DNA of 15,022 nt from JBDTDV01 sp039922875 (GCA_039922875.1 JBDTDV010000001.1:1-15022); one strand, 5' to 3'. Numbered from the stretch's first letter, positions 6,195 through 13,945 are shown. The notes: generated by a model not told the origin, from the sequence alone. Translations and numbers: made by a program.

Positions 6195-6818
6195 ATGGCC
6201 ACTTCGGCAGACCACGGCCGCGCTGCGCAACCCGCGCAGGCCGAACCGCAGACGCCCGTCCGGTCGGCGGCGTACGTGTCGGCCGCGCCGGCAGAGCGGG
6301 TCGTTGCCCGCTTGCGCTCGCATGCGCGAGCCCTGTTCTGGCCGTCCATCGTGCTGATCGCCGTGGCCGGTGCCGTCGGCTATCTTTCCGGGAGCGTGAC
6401 CCAGGTCTGGCAGACTGCGCTGCTCTTCGGCGGGGCCGCGCTGGTCACCCTCCTGCTGTTTCTATTGCCGATGGTGTTTTGGCTCGGCAAGCGGTATGTC
6501 ATCACCACCCGGCGGATCATCCTGCGTCACGGGTTCTTCGTCCGGGTGCGGCAAGAGTTACTGCACAGCCGCGGATACGACATCGCCGTCGCGCAGAACT
6601 GGCTGCAGAGCGCGTTCCGATGCGGCGATGTGCGGATCAGCTCCGGGCGTGAGCCGACCATCGTGCTGCGGGACGTGCCCCGACCGGATCTGGTACTCAG
6701 CGCGTTGAACGACCTGATGGAGCACACCAGGAACCCGGCGCCGGCCGGGACGCGGGACGAGTCAGTTCTCGCCGATCAGGCCGACAGCTGGCAGACCACC
6801 GTCTGGGGCAGCCGGTAG
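6195..6818 (+). CDS. membrane protein with bacterial PH (bPH2, DUF304-type) domain
   Basis: A 207-residue protein with an Ala/Gln/Pro-rich cytoplasmic start, two hydrophobic helices (about residues 45-65 and 72-95) and then a compact domain beginning KRYVITTRRIILRHGFFVR (99-117), the hallmark start of bacterial PH/DUF304 domains. The domain closes with a helix near 165-175, and a disordered tail follows. Function is unknown; related proteins are small membrane-anchored modules. It begins 6 bp after birA, with GAGG at 6179-6182 as a rather distant ribosome site. As I remember it, the same birA - PH protein - GtrA - purK order is found in Mycobacterium. Its last 57 bp overlap the end of the opposing GtrA-like gene. 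Confidence 0.8.
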   Translation: MATSADHGRAAQPAQAEPQTPVRSAAYVSAAPAERVVARLRSHARALFWPSIVLIAVAGAVGYLSGSVTQVWQTALLFGGAALVTLLLFLLPMVFWLGKRYVITTRRIILRHGFFVRVRQELLHSRGYDIAVAQNWLQSAFRCGDVRISSGREPTIVLRDVPRPDLVLSALNDLMEHTRNPAPAGTRDESVLADQADSWQTTVWGSR

Positions 6819-7334
6819 CGGCGCCGTGACCGTGTCGTCCGAGTCGAGCAGGCTTGGCTTGCCTCGCCAGGGCGCGAAAACCCACCACCGGTAGAAAGCG
6901 AACCGGAATACTGTTCCGAGCGCGAGCCCGATCACATTATTGGCGATGTTGTCAGCCAGCAGCGATGTGTAACCGAGCACGTAGTGCGACAGCCACAGGC
7001 ACAGCAACGGGATGCCCATCCCGACCAGGCTGACCAGCATGAACTCGGCGCCCTCGCGCAGAGTGTTCGACTGCCGCTGGGCCGAGAACGCCCAGTATCG
7101 ATTGCCGATCCAGTTCGCGATGATCGCGATCACCGTGGCGACGACTGTTGCATAGATCGGGCCCTTGTGATGCAGGGTCGGGCTGAAGACGGTCAGCAAC
7201 AGGGCGTTGAACACGACAACATTGACGACGAATCCAACTGCTCCCACGGTGCCGAATTTCAGCGCTTGGGGCAGCAATCGAGCCGGGAGATCCCGATCAC
7301 GTACCGCTGTCTGCATGGGCCCCGGCGCTTTCAT
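6762..7334 (-). CDS. GtrA-like four-helix membrane protein
   Basis: A 190-residue protein with four predicted membrane helices (about 25-50, 59-78, 95-118 and 123-150). It has the GtrA-family signatures: FGTVGAVGFVVNVVVF near the start of helix 1, NWIGNRYWAFSAQ (74-86) after helix 2, and FRFAFYRWWVFAP (143-155) after helix 4. Family members are thought to flip or hand over lipid-linked sugars, and several take part in cell-wall polysaccharide or teichoic-acid glycosylation; the substrate cannot be read here. The tail after 160 is low-complexity. ATG 7334 is used; ATG at residue 7 is an alternative. It is convergent with and overlaps the PH-domain gene by 57 bp, and it is divergent from purK across 151 bp in which I see no decisive promoter. 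Confidence 0.82.
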   Translation of the reverse strand: MKAPGPMQTAVRDRDLPARLLPQALKFGTVGAVGFVVNVVVFNALLLTVFSPTLHHKGPIYATVVATVIAIIANWIGNRYWAFSAQRQSNTLREGAEFMLVSLVGMGIPLLCLWLSHYVLGYTSLLADNIANNVIGLALGTVFRFAFYRWWVFAPWRGKPSLLDSDDTVTAPLPAAPDGGLPAVGLIGEN

Positions 7335-7471
7335 CCGTCTTTATCCGTCACAATGGACATACGATCGTGAGCATACGCGCCGAATCCGCCCGCTGTCTGA
7401 ATTTAGACCCGAGGCTGACTGAGTATTCCTTATCACGCAGAGCTCGATCGGTACCGCGTTCGCGCAACCAT

Positions 7472-7477
7472 GGAGGA
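7472..7477 (+). promoter_or_regulatory. strong ribosome binding site of purK
   Basis: GGAGGA lies 8 nt before the ATG at 7486. It is one of the clearest Shine-Dalgarno sequences in the window and fixes the purK start. The overlapping ATG at 7470 is out of frame. Confidence 0.85.
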
Positions 7478-7485
7478 TACCAGGC

Positions 7486-8649
7486 ATGACCCAGCCCACT
7501 CGCGTCGGAGTCATCGGTGGTGGCCAGCTGGCCCGGATGATGATCCCGGCGGCGATCAATCTCGGGCTGACCATCAAGGTCTTGGCGGAGACCGAAGGGA
7601 TGTCCGCCGAGCTCGCCGCCAACCAGGTCGGCGATTACCACGATCTGGATGCCGTGCTTGCCTTCGCCGACACCGTCGACGTGATCACCTTCGACCATGA
7701 GCACGTGCCGCAGCCGGTGCTGAGGGAACTCGTCGCCCGCGGCATCCCGGTGCACCCTGGACCCGACGCGCTGCTGTTCGCGCAGGACAAGTTGCTGATG
7801 CGGCAGAAGCTGACCGACCTGGGACTGCCGATGCCGGAGTGGGCCAGAATTCAGAATCCGGAGCAGCTTGCCGAGTTCCTCGCGTCGCACGGCGGCCACG
7901 CCGTGGTGAAGACGCCGCGCGGAGGGTACGACGGCCACGGCGTCCGGGTCGTCGCCGAGTCGCACGAGGTCGACGACTGGTTCGAGGCCGCCGCTGCGCA
8001 GGCGGCGCCCGGTGCCGCCGCCGAGGACGCACCGGCGCTGCTGGTGGAGGAACTCGTCGACTTTCGCCGTGAGCTGGCCCAGCAGGTGGCCAGGCGGCCC
8101 TCCGGCGAACTGGTCAGCTGGCCGGTCGTGGAGACGATTCAGCGAAATGGTGTCTGCGCCGAGGTGATCGCGCCCGCACCGCCGTCCGCGCCGCGGCTGG
8201 CGGAGGTTGCCGCCGGGATTGCAACGACCATCGCAACCGGGATCGGGGTAACCGGGGTGCTTGCCGTCGAACTGTTCGAGACGACGGACGATCGCCTGCT
8301 GGTCAACGAGCTGGCCATGCGCCCGCACAACAGCGGACACTGGTCGATCGATGGCTCTGTCACCAGCCAGTTCGAGCAGCACCTGCGGGCGGTACTGGAC
8401 CTGCCCCTCGGGGCGACCGGCTGCCGGGACCGCTGGTCAGTGATGGTCAACATTCTCGGTGGGCCGGCATCCGGAGCACTGCAGGAACGCTATCCCGCGG
8501 CAATGGCTGCGCATCCCACCGCGAAATTCCACGCCTACGGCAAGGAACCGCGGCCGGGCCGTAAGGTCGGCCACATCACGGTAAGCGGCGACGATCTGGA
8601 GGAGGTCGTCTACCGTGCGCGTGGCGCAGCGGGGTTCTTTCAGGACTGA
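7486..8649 (+). CDS. purK: N5-carboxyaminoimidazole ribonucleotide synthase
   Basis: ATP-grasp enzyme of de novo purine synthesis that carboxylates 5-aminoimidazole ribonucleotide with bicarbonate and ATP to N5-CAIR. It is 387 residues, usual for actinobacteria. The N-terminal VGVIGGGQLARM (residues 7-18) is the PurK signature, VITFDHEHVP (66-75) follows, the ATP-grasp loop is VKTPRGGYDGHG (141-152), VEELVDFRREL (187-197) is the next nucleotide-binding part, and NELAMRPHNSGHW (274-286) is the metal/substrate motif, with Met where most family members have Pro or Ala. An Ala-rich insertion at 168-183 is lineage-type padding. purE follows after 16 bp. Confidence 0.96.
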   Translation: MTQPTRVGVIGGGQLARMMIPAAINLGLTIKVLAETEGMSAELAANQVGDYHDLDAVLAFADTVDVITFDHEHVPQPVLRELVARGIPVHPGPDALLFAQDKLLMRQKLTDLGLPMPEWARIQNPEQLAEFLASHGGHAVVKTPRGGYDGHGVRVVAESHEVDDWFEAAAAQAAPGAAAEDAPALLVEELVDFRRELAQQVARRPSGELVSWPVVETIQRNGVCAEVIAPAPPSAPRLAEVAAGIATTIATGIGVTGVLAVELFETTDDRLLVNELAMRPHNSGHWSIDGSVTSQFEQHLRAVLDLPLGATGCRDRWSVMVNILGGPASGALQERYPAAMAAHPTAKFHAYGKEPRPGRKVGHITVSGDDLEEVVYRARGAAGFFQD

Positions 8650-8653
8650 CCCG

Positions 8654-8659
8654 TAGATT
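8654..8659 (+). promoter_or_regulatory. TANNNT box before purE, possible leaderless promoter
   Basis: TAGATT (8654-8659) is followed by 6 nt and the purE ATG (8666). The 16-bp purK-purE gap has no Shine-Dalgarno sequence. The spacing fits a -10 box giving a leaderless purE-LCP transcript in addition to read-through from purK. Pattern-based inference. Confidence 0.4.
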
Positions 8660-8665
8660 ATTTGC

Positions 8666-9175
8666 ATGCCGAATTCCCGATCGATACGACCGCTTGTGGC
8701 CGTCGTCATGGGTTCCGACTCCGATTGGCCCGTGATGGGCGATGCGGCAGCGGTGCTCGCCGACTTCGGTGTCCCGTATGAAGTCGAGGTGGTCTCTGCG
8801 CACCGCACGCCCGAGAAGATGATCGCCTTTGGCAAGACGGCGGCCGACCGTGGGCTCAAGGTCATCATCGCCGGGGCCGGAGGAGCGGCGCACCTGCCCG
8901 GCATGCTGGCCTCCGTCAGCACACTGCCGGTGATCGGCGTTCCGGTGCCACTGAGCCGGCTGGACGGGCTGGATTCGCTGCTGTCAATCGTGCAGATGCC
9001 AGCCGGAGTGCCGGTCGCCACCGTGTCGATCGGCGGAGCCAAGAACGCCGGGCTCCTTGCCGTGAAGATCCTCGGCACCGGAGATGTTCGGCTGCAGACA
9101 CGGCTCTCGGACTATGCGCTCGGCCTGGCCGAATTGGTCGAGCAGAAGAACAGGGACCTTCAAGCGCTGCTATGA
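8666..9175 (+). CDS. purE: N5-carboxyaminoimidazole ribonucleotide mutase
   Basis: A 169-residue class I PurE that converts N5-CAIR, the PurK product, to CAIR. Motifs are MGSDSDWPVM (residues 15-24; phosphate/substrate binding), SAHRTPEKM (44-52; catalytic His46), AGAGGAAHLPGM (69-80) and PVIGVPVPLSRLDGLDSLLSIVQMP (88-112), all in family order and spacing. The SIGGAKNAG segment (121-129) matches the usual xIGxxGAxNA region. ATG 8666 is the only start close to the first strand; there is no Shine-Dalgarno sequence, but a TAGATT box 6 nt upstream may give a leaderless message. The TGA overlaps the ATG of the LCP gene. Confidence 0.97.
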   Translation: MPNSRSIRPLVAVVMGSDSDWPVMGDAAAVLADFGVPYEVEVVSAHRTPEKMIAFGKTAADRGLKVIIAGAGGAAHLPGMLASVSTLPVIGVPVPLSRLDGLDSLLSIVQMPAGVPVATVSIGGAKNAGLLAVKILGTGDVRLQTRLSDYALGLAELVEQKNRDLQALL

Positions 9176-10536
9176 CATTTGCCGCAAGTCCGATCCGTTA
9201 TCCGGATGCCGGCTCCGTCCAGGTGATGACCAGGCGGGGGTGGTGGCTGACCGTACTGAACCTGCTGATTCCCGGTTCGGCGCAGGTGCTGGCCGGTAAC
9301 CGCAAACTCGGCCGGTTCGGCCTCGGCATGACACTGACCCTGTGGGTTGCCGTCGCCGTGGCGTTCGTGGTCTACCTGCTCTGGCCGACGATCATTTTCG
9401 CGGTAGCCACCTCGTCTCTCGGACTGACCGCCGTGCAGGTGGTCCTGGCGGCCTACGCGATCCTCTGGGTTGTGCTCACCCTGGATACTCTGCGCCTGGT
9501 GCGCCTGGTTCGGGCCGGTCCAGGGGCCAGGGCCGGGATCGCCGCATTCGCGGTGCTGGTGCTGTTCGCGCTGTCTGGCACAGCCGCCTACGGTGCCTAC
9601 GTCGCCGGTTCCGCGCGCGGCGCGTTCTCGGGTATCTTCGCGCAGGGACCATCCCAGCAGCCAGTCGACGGCCGCTACAACATCCTGCTGCTCGGCGGCG
9701 ACGCCGGGCCGGACCGAGACGGGCTGCGCCCGGACAGCATTTCCGTGGTCAGCGTTGACGCGGACAGCGGTCAGGCCGTCACCATCGGGCTGCCCCGCGA
9801 CCTGACCAACGTGCCATTCCCGGCCGGGTCGCCGCTGGCCGCGAAATATCCGGACGGCTACGGCTACCACGATAACTGCGATGTGGATGTCTGCGAACTC
9901 AACTCGATCTACACCGAGGTCGAGCTGCGCAGCCCACAAATGTACCCGGAGGCGACCAAGCACAATTCTCAGCCCGGCATCGAGGCGATGCGTGATGCGG
10001 CCGAGGGTGTGCTGGGCATCAAGATCCAATACTTCGTGCTGCTGGACATGCAAGGCTTCTCCGACCTGATCGACGCGCTCGGTGGGGTAGACGTGAAGGT
10101 GACCGAACGGGTGCCGATCGGAGGCGACGAGAACCTGAATAACGTCGGCGAATGGATCGAGCCAGGCATGCGGCACCTGGACGGCTATCACGCGCAGTGG
10201 TACGCGCGGTCACGGCACGGTGCCGCAACCGGGGACTATGACCGGATGGCGCGCCAGCGGCAGCTGGAAGAAGCGATCCTCAAGCAGATCAACCCGGCAA
10301 ACGTGGTGACCAAGTTCGACGCAATCGCCAAGGCGGGCACCCAAGTGATCAAAACGGATATTCCCCAGCAGATGCTCGGGTACTTCGTCGATTTGGGGAT
10401 GAAGACCAAGACCCTACCGGTCAAGCGGGTTGAACTGGTGCCCCCGGAAGTCGACCCGTCCGACCCGGACTACGCGAGCATCCGGAAAATGGTTAAGCAA
10501 GCACTCAGCCCATCCACAGGCGAGCCAACACCTTAA
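9172..10536 (+). CDS. LCP (LytR-CpsA-Psr) family cell-wall glycopolymer ligase
   Basis: A 454-residue membrane protein whose family transfers lipid-linked polysaccharides to peptidoglycan. The N-terminal third is hydrophobic, with three or four membrane segments (about 24-42, 48-72, 75-105 and 121-145), more than the single anchor of classic LCP proteins. The extracytoplasmic LCP domain runs from about 168 to 370. It has ILLLGGDAGPDRDGLRPDSI (171-190), GLPRDL (206-211) with the conserved Arg, and YARSRHGAATGDYDRMARQR (344-363) with the pyrophosphate-binding Arg and Asp residues. C236 and C241 may form a disulphide. Its ATG overlaps the purE TGA (ATGA), so translation is coupled to purE. With the rhamnose genes and acyltransferase nearby, a rhamnose-containing wall polymer is a plausible substrate. 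Confidence 0.9.
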   Translation: MTFAASPIRYPDAGSVQVMTRRGWWLTVLNLLIPGSAQVLAGNRKLGRFGLGMTLTLWVAVAVAFVVYLLWPTIIFAVATSSLGLTAVQVVLAAYAILWVVLTLDTLRLVRLVRAGPGARAGIAAFAVLVLFALSGTAAYGAYVAGSARGAFSGIFAQGPSQQPVDGRYNILLLGGDAGPDRDGLRPDSISVVSVDADSGQAVTIGLPRDLTNVPFPAGSPLAAKYPDGYGYHDNCDVDVCELNSIYTEVELRSPQMYPEATKHNSQPGIEAMRDAAEGVLGIKIQYFVLLDMQGFSDLIDALGGVDVKVTERVPIGGDENLNNVGEWIEPGMRHLDGYHAQWYARSRHGAATGDYDRMARQRQLEEAILKQINPANVVTKFDAIAKAGTQVIKTDIPQQMLGYFVDLGMKTKTLPVKRVELVPPEVDPSDPDYASIRKMVKQALSPSTGEPTP

Positions 10537-10540
10537 GGCT

Positions 10541-10546
10541 TACCGT
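10541..10546 (+). promoter_or_regulatory. TANNNT box before the acyltransferase gene
   Basis: TACCGT (10541-10546) is followed by 9 nt and the ATG at 10556. There is no Shine-Dalgarno sequence in the 19-bp gap after the LCP stop. The spacing is slightly long for a leaderless start, so this is the weakest of the four similar boxes. Confidence 0.28.
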
Positions 10547-10555
10547 GGTCGGTAT

Positions 10556-11809
10556 ATGGCTATCGACGAACGCAGCTCAAGCGGCGTGCGGCAGGACGCG
10601 CACCGGGTAACTCCCTCTGAGCCACCTACCCAACGCCAGCCTGGCTCCCAGCCATCCTCGCGACCCGCGTCAACCGGCCGCTTGAAAGCACTGGACGGGC
10701 TTCGCGGCGTTGCCGCACTGGTCGTCGTGCTACACCACACAATGCTGGTCACCGGGACCTTCCCGGCCAGCATGCCCACCGATTTCGCCGGTGGCAGCCT
10801 GGAATGGTGGTTGAGCTTCAGCCCGTTGAAAGTCCTCACCGCGGGTTGGGAATCGGTGATGGTCTTCTTCGTGCTCAGCGGACTCGTGGTCTCGCTTCCG
10901 GTGTTGAAGAACAAGGGCTTCGACTGGGTGGCCTACTATCCGCGCCGGGTGGTGAGATTGCTGGTGCCGGTGATGGGCTCTGTGCTGGTTGCAGCACTCT
11001 GGGTGATGGCGATCCCGCAGGTATCCAAACAGGCATCGGGCACCTGGCTGAGTTCCTCGAGCACGCCGAACTTCTCCTGGGAATACATCGTTAAGGGCAT
11101 GGATCTCTTCGGTGGCGACGGCCAGATCAACAACCCGGTCTGGTCGCTGCGCTGGGAGCTGCTGTTCTCGCTGTTGCTGCCGCTGTTCGTGATCGGCGCG
11201 ACGGTGATCCGCAAGTGGTGGTTGGCCGGACTCGCCGGCTGCGTGTTTTTGACCTGGCTCGGTCTGCATTCGCAGGCGGACTCGCTGACCTACCTGCCGG
11301 TGTTCTTCATCGGGGCGATGATCGCGGTGGGCATCGACGACGTGCGGCGCTTCACCGATCGGGTGAACCGGTTGGCGCTGCGCAATCTGATCTGGCTCGG
11401 CTTCCTGCTGGCCGGTTCCATGCTTTTGGTCGTGTCCTGGTTCACCGGCCCGCTACCGAAGGACCTCACCGAGATCACCACGATCTTGCGAGCCCTCACA
11501 CCGCTCGCTGCGGGAATGCTGGTGGTCGGTTGCTTGGGCTGGCCAGCGCTCGGAGCCCTGCTTTCAATGCGGCCGTTCCAGTTCGTCGGCAAGATCTCCT
11601 TCAGCCTGTACTTGACGCACGTGCCGGTGATCATTTTCAGCCACTATCTGTTTGGAGGCTATCCGCTGATCTATGGGCAGCTTTTCGGTATCGCAGTTTC
11701 GCTGATGGTTGCGGTCGCGTTCTGGTGGGTGTTCGAGCGGCATAGCCACGGCTGGTCGAAGCGGGCCGGCGTTTGGGCTTCCGAACGCTTCCGCTCGATC
11801 CTCGCGTAG
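10556..11809 (+). CDS. acyltransferase-3 family membrane protein (OafA/YrhL-like)
   Basis: A 417-residue integral membrane acyltransferase with about ten hydrophobic helices. After a disordered polar tail of about 40 residues comes RLKALDGLRGVAALVVVLHH (residues 42-61), the family's R-to-H motif with the conserved His that ends helix 1. VMVFFVLSGLVVS (101-113) and FDWVAYYPRRVVRLLVP (122-138) follow, as in O-acetylating members. The family moves acetyl or other acyl groups onto sugars of surface polysaccharides. No SGNH domain is fused. ATG 10556 is chosen because it is the only ATG between the LCP stop and the family core; a longer in-frame reading would overlap LCP. The gene is convergent with the glycosyltransferase, 23 bp away, with no clear hairpin between them. 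Confidence 0.85.
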   Translation: MAIDERSSSGVRQDAHRVTPSEPPTQRQPGSQPSSRPASTGRLKALDGLRGVAALVVVLHHTMLVTGTFPASMPTDFAGGSLEWWLSFSPLKVLTAGWESVMVFFVLSGLVVSLPVLKNKGFDWVAYYPRRVVRLLVPVMGSVLVAALWVMAIPQVSKQASGTWLSSSSTPNFSWEYIVKGMDLFGGDGQINNPVWSLRWELLFSLLLPLFVIGATVIRKWWLAGLAGCVFLTWLGLHSQADSLTYLPVFFIGAMIAVGIDDVRRFTDRVNRLALRNLIWLGFLLAGSMLLVVSWFTGPLPKDLTEITTILRALTPLAAGMLVVGCLGWPALGALLSMRPFQFVGKISFSLYLTHVPVIIFSHYLFGGYPLIYGQLFGIAVSLMVAVAFWWVFERHSHGWSKRAGVWASERFRSILA

Positions 11810-11832
11810 CCCTCCGGCACGCGTGGGGATCA

Positions 11833-12996
11833 TCAGAGGTCGGCGTGCAGCTGCCAGACCCGCTCGGCGGAGTCGCGCCAGCTGAACGCCCGCGCCCGGT
11901 CCATGCCGATCACGGCGAGCCGGTCGGCCAGGGCGGCATCGGCCAGCACCGACCCGATGGCTTCCGCAAGCCGTTTCGGGTAGCCGGCAGCCTCCGCCCG
12001 TTCGACGATGACCCCGGCACCCCCGGCAACTTCCACCAGTGCCGGGTCATCGGAATGCACCACGGGCGTGGCGAAGGTGAACGCCTCGATCATCGGCAGG
12101 CCGAACCCCTCGGCCAGGCTCGGGTAGGCGAACACGGTGGCCCGGTCAAGCACCACGGCAAGATTGCGATCGCTGAGGAACCCAAGCACCCGGATACGGT
12201 CCGCCGGCAACCCGGCATCGTGCGCCAGCGTCGCGACATCGGTGTCCCCCCAGCCATCCGGACCCACGATCAGCAACGGAATCCCATCCGCCTCATCTCC
12301 GGTCTCGGCTGCGCTCAGCTCCGGCCTGGTCATCGCCTGGATCAGTGCAGCGATCCCTTTGCGCGGCTCCAGAGTGCCAACGCTCAACACGAAGCGCTCG
12401 GGCAGATCGAGGGCGGCGGCGCGCTCGTCGGCATCTGGCGGTAGTGCCAGCGACGGGCTCACCGCCCCGCCGATCACCCGGATCCGATCGCCGAAGTCGA
12501 GGAAGTCGCCCAACTGGTCGGCGACCGCGTGCGTTGGCACCACGATGGCATCCGCATGCTTTCTGGCCCGTTTGGCCATGGCCTTGTGCCAGGCGACCCC
12601 GTGCGGCTTCAGCGTCTCCGGATGCGTCCACGGCACGACATCGTGGATGGTGACGGCCAGCTGCTCCCCGCCGTGCCCCCTGTCGTGCTTCTTCAGCGGA
12701 GCAAACAGGCTGGTGGCGTGAATCATGCCGCTGCCGACCGGGATGTTGATGCCGTACTGCCAGGCTCGGGAAAGCTCACGCCGGCCAAGCGGCGCCGTGA
12801 ACAGACCGGCCAAACCGGGCAGGCGCTGAATGACCTGGTCATATTTCTCTTGGGGATGCGCGGCGACGATGCCCTCCACGTCACAGCCGGCCGGGGCGGT
12901 CTGAATCAAGTGCCTGGTCAGCTCTTCGGTGTACCGGCCTATCCCGCCGGGAACCCGGCCCACGATCTGATCGACCACCACCCGCAACGTGGCCAC
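11833..12996 (-). CDS. GT4-family glycosyltransferase
   Basis: A 387-residue GT-B fold glycosyltransferase, probably building an envelope polysaccharide. The N-terminal domain begins LRVVVDQIVGRVPGGIGRYT (residues 4-23) with the G-G-I-G-RY acceptor loop. TIHDVVPW (116-123), VLSVGTLEPRKG (203-214) at the start of the C-terminal domain, LGFLSDRNLAVVLDRA (271-286) and the donor-binding E-x7-E motif EGFGLPMIE (296-304; Glu296 and Glu304) follow in GT4 order. The sugar is not determined by these motifs; a dTDP-rhamnose or GDP-mannose donor is plausible given rfbB/rfbD upstream. The GTG start (12996-12994) abuts the rfbD TAG (12999-12997) with no spacer. The nearest SD-like GGAG (13014-13011) is 14 nt away and touches a 24-bp palindrome. 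It forms the 3' end of the rfbB-rfbD unit. Confidence 0.88.
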   Translation of the reverse strand: MATLRVVVDQIVGRVPGGIGRYTEELTRHLIQTAPAGCDVEGIVAAHPQEKYDQVIQRLPGLAGLFTAPLGRRELSRAWQYGINIPVGSGMIHATSLFAPLKKHDRGHGGEQLAVTIHDVVPWTHPETLKPHGVAWHKAMAKRARKHADAIVVPTHAVADQLGDFLDFGDRIRVIGGAVSPSLALPPDADERAAALDLPERFVLSVGTLEPRKGIAALIQAMTRPELSAAETGDEADGIPLLIVGPDGWGDTDVATLAHDAGLPADRIRVLGFLSDRNLAVVLDRATVFAYPSLAEGFGLPMIEAFTFATPVVHSDDPALVEVAGGAGVIVERAEAAGYPKRLAEAIGSVLADAALADRLAVIGMDRARAFSWRDSAERVWQLHADL

Positions 12997-13845
12997 CTAC
13001 GGCACCAACACTCCGCTAGCCGAGGCCTCGGCTAGCGCGTCGCTCCAGTTGCGCATCGGGTTGACGCCGATTTCGCGCCAGGCGTCGTGGCCGAGTACCG
13101 AGTACGCCGGGCGCGGTGCCGACCGCACGAAGTTCGAGCTGTCGGTCGGGGTCACCCGGTCGGGGTCCAGGCCGGTCGCCTCGAAGATCGCTCTGGCGAA
13201 GTCGTACCAGGTCGCCGTTCCGGCGTTGGTGCCGTGGTAGATGCCTGCCGGAGCTGCAGCATCCAGCAAAGCGACGATCTGCCTGGCGAGATCCGCCGTC
13301 CAGGTCGGCTGCCCGAGCTGGTCATTGACCACGCTCACGGTGTCGTGGGTCGCTGCCAGCCGGAGCATGGTCTTGGCGAAGTTCGGGCCGTTCGCGCCGT
13401 ACAGCCAGGCGGTTCGGACGATGTAGGTGCCCTTCGGATTTGCCGCCTGCGAGAGGCGTTCCCCCTCGGCCTTGGTCCGGCCGTAAGCGCAGATCGGCTC
13501 AAGCGGTGTGCTCTCGTGATACGGCGACAGCGCGGTGCCGTCGAAAACGTAGTCTGTGGACAACTGCACAAGCTTGGCGCCGTTCTCAGCGGTGGCGATC
13601 GCGAGATTCTGGGCACCGGTGGCATTGACGGCGGCAGCCTGCCGCTCATTGGTCTCCGCGTCATCCACTTTCGTATATGCGGCCGCGTTTATCACGATGT
13701 CGTGGCCGGCGACGGCCTCGCGGACAGCGGTGAGGTCGGTGATGTCCAGTCGGCTGCGATCCGCGGCGGTAACCTCGCGGCCCGCTAAGGCGTCAGCCAG
13801 GTCGTGACCCAGCATGCCGTTTGCTCCCGTGATCAAATACTTCAT
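12997..13845 (-). CDS. rfbD: dTDP-4-dehydrorhamnose reductase
   Basis: A 282-residue extended-SDR enzyme for the last step of dTDP-L-rhamnose synthesis, NAD(P)H-dependent reduction of dTDP-4-dehydrorhamnose. The Rossmann motif ITGANGMLG lies at residues 5-13, NAAAYTKVD (53-61) is typical of RmlD, STDYVFDG (96-103) provides the catalytic Thr/Ser region, and YGRTK (121-125) is the YxxxK pair. RTAWLYG and the C-terminal RPAYSVL (about 248-254) are also RmlD marks. Start ATG 13845 is fixed by an in-frame stop 12 nt upstream. It has no ribosome site of its own but overlaps the stop of a six-codon upstream ORF that does. A 24-bp perfect palindrome lies in its last 14 codons. The 3,5-epimerase (rmlC) and thymidylyltransferase (rmlA) are not in the window. 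Confidence 0.94.
   Translation of the reverse strand: MKYLITGANGMLGHDLADALAGREVTAADRSRLDITDLTAVREAVAGHDIVINAAAYTKVDDAETNERQAAAVNATGAQNLAIATAENGAKLVQLSTDYVFDGTALSPYHESTPLEPICAYGRTKAEGERLSQAANPKGTYIVRTAWLYGANGPNFAKTMLRLAATHDTVSVVNDQLGQPTWTADLARQIVALLDAAAPAGIYHGTNAGTATWYDFARAIFEATGLDPDRVTPTDSSNFVRSAPRPAYSVLGHDAWREIGVNPMRNWSDALAEASASGVLVP
13014..13037. repeat. 24-bp perfect palindrome in the 3' end of rfbD
   Basis: The half-site CGCTAGCCGAGG (13014-13025) is followed without spacer by its exact reverse complement (13026-13037). On the minus strand it encodes A-L-A-E-A-S-A of RfbD and ends 14 nt before the stop codon. The last base overlaps a GGAG that could serve the glycosyltransferase. In RNA it would give a stem of about 10 bp with a 4-nt loop; in DNA it could be a dimer binding site. 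Confidence 0.9.
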
Positions 13846-13862
13846 GATGCCCAGTCAAACAT
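13842..13862 (-). CDS. six-codon upstream ORF coupled to rfbD
   Basis: ATG at 13862 encodes M-F-D-W-A-S and ends in TGA (13844-13842), which overlaps the rfbD ATG (ATGA). A GGAG (13873-13870) sits 7 nt before this ATG, an ideal Shine-Dalgarno distance, whereas rfbD has none. Likely role: bring ribosomes to rfbD by translational coupling. The peptide itself need not be functional. Short enough to be chance. Confidence 0.35.
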   Translation of the reverse strand: MFDWAS

Positions 13863-13945
13863 GGATCAACTCCGGTCCGCCAAGATCGACCAAGGCGTCA
13901 AAGTCATTATCCTGCGCAATCACCGCAACCGAGCGGGCAATTGTC

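Noticed and set aside
7348..8382. Minus-strand open frame of 344 codons opposite purK
   Set aside because: Mirror frame of a conserved gene; no domain is recognisable and its composition is typical of antisense GC-rich frames.
9160..10191. Minus-strand open frame of 343 codons opposite purE/LCP
   Set aside because: Antisense shadow; the LCP motifs on the + strand are unambiguous.
11810..11832. Bidirectional terminator between the acyltransferase and glycosyltransferase genes
   Set aside because: The 23-bp gap shows no stem of more than about four pairs and no T-run.
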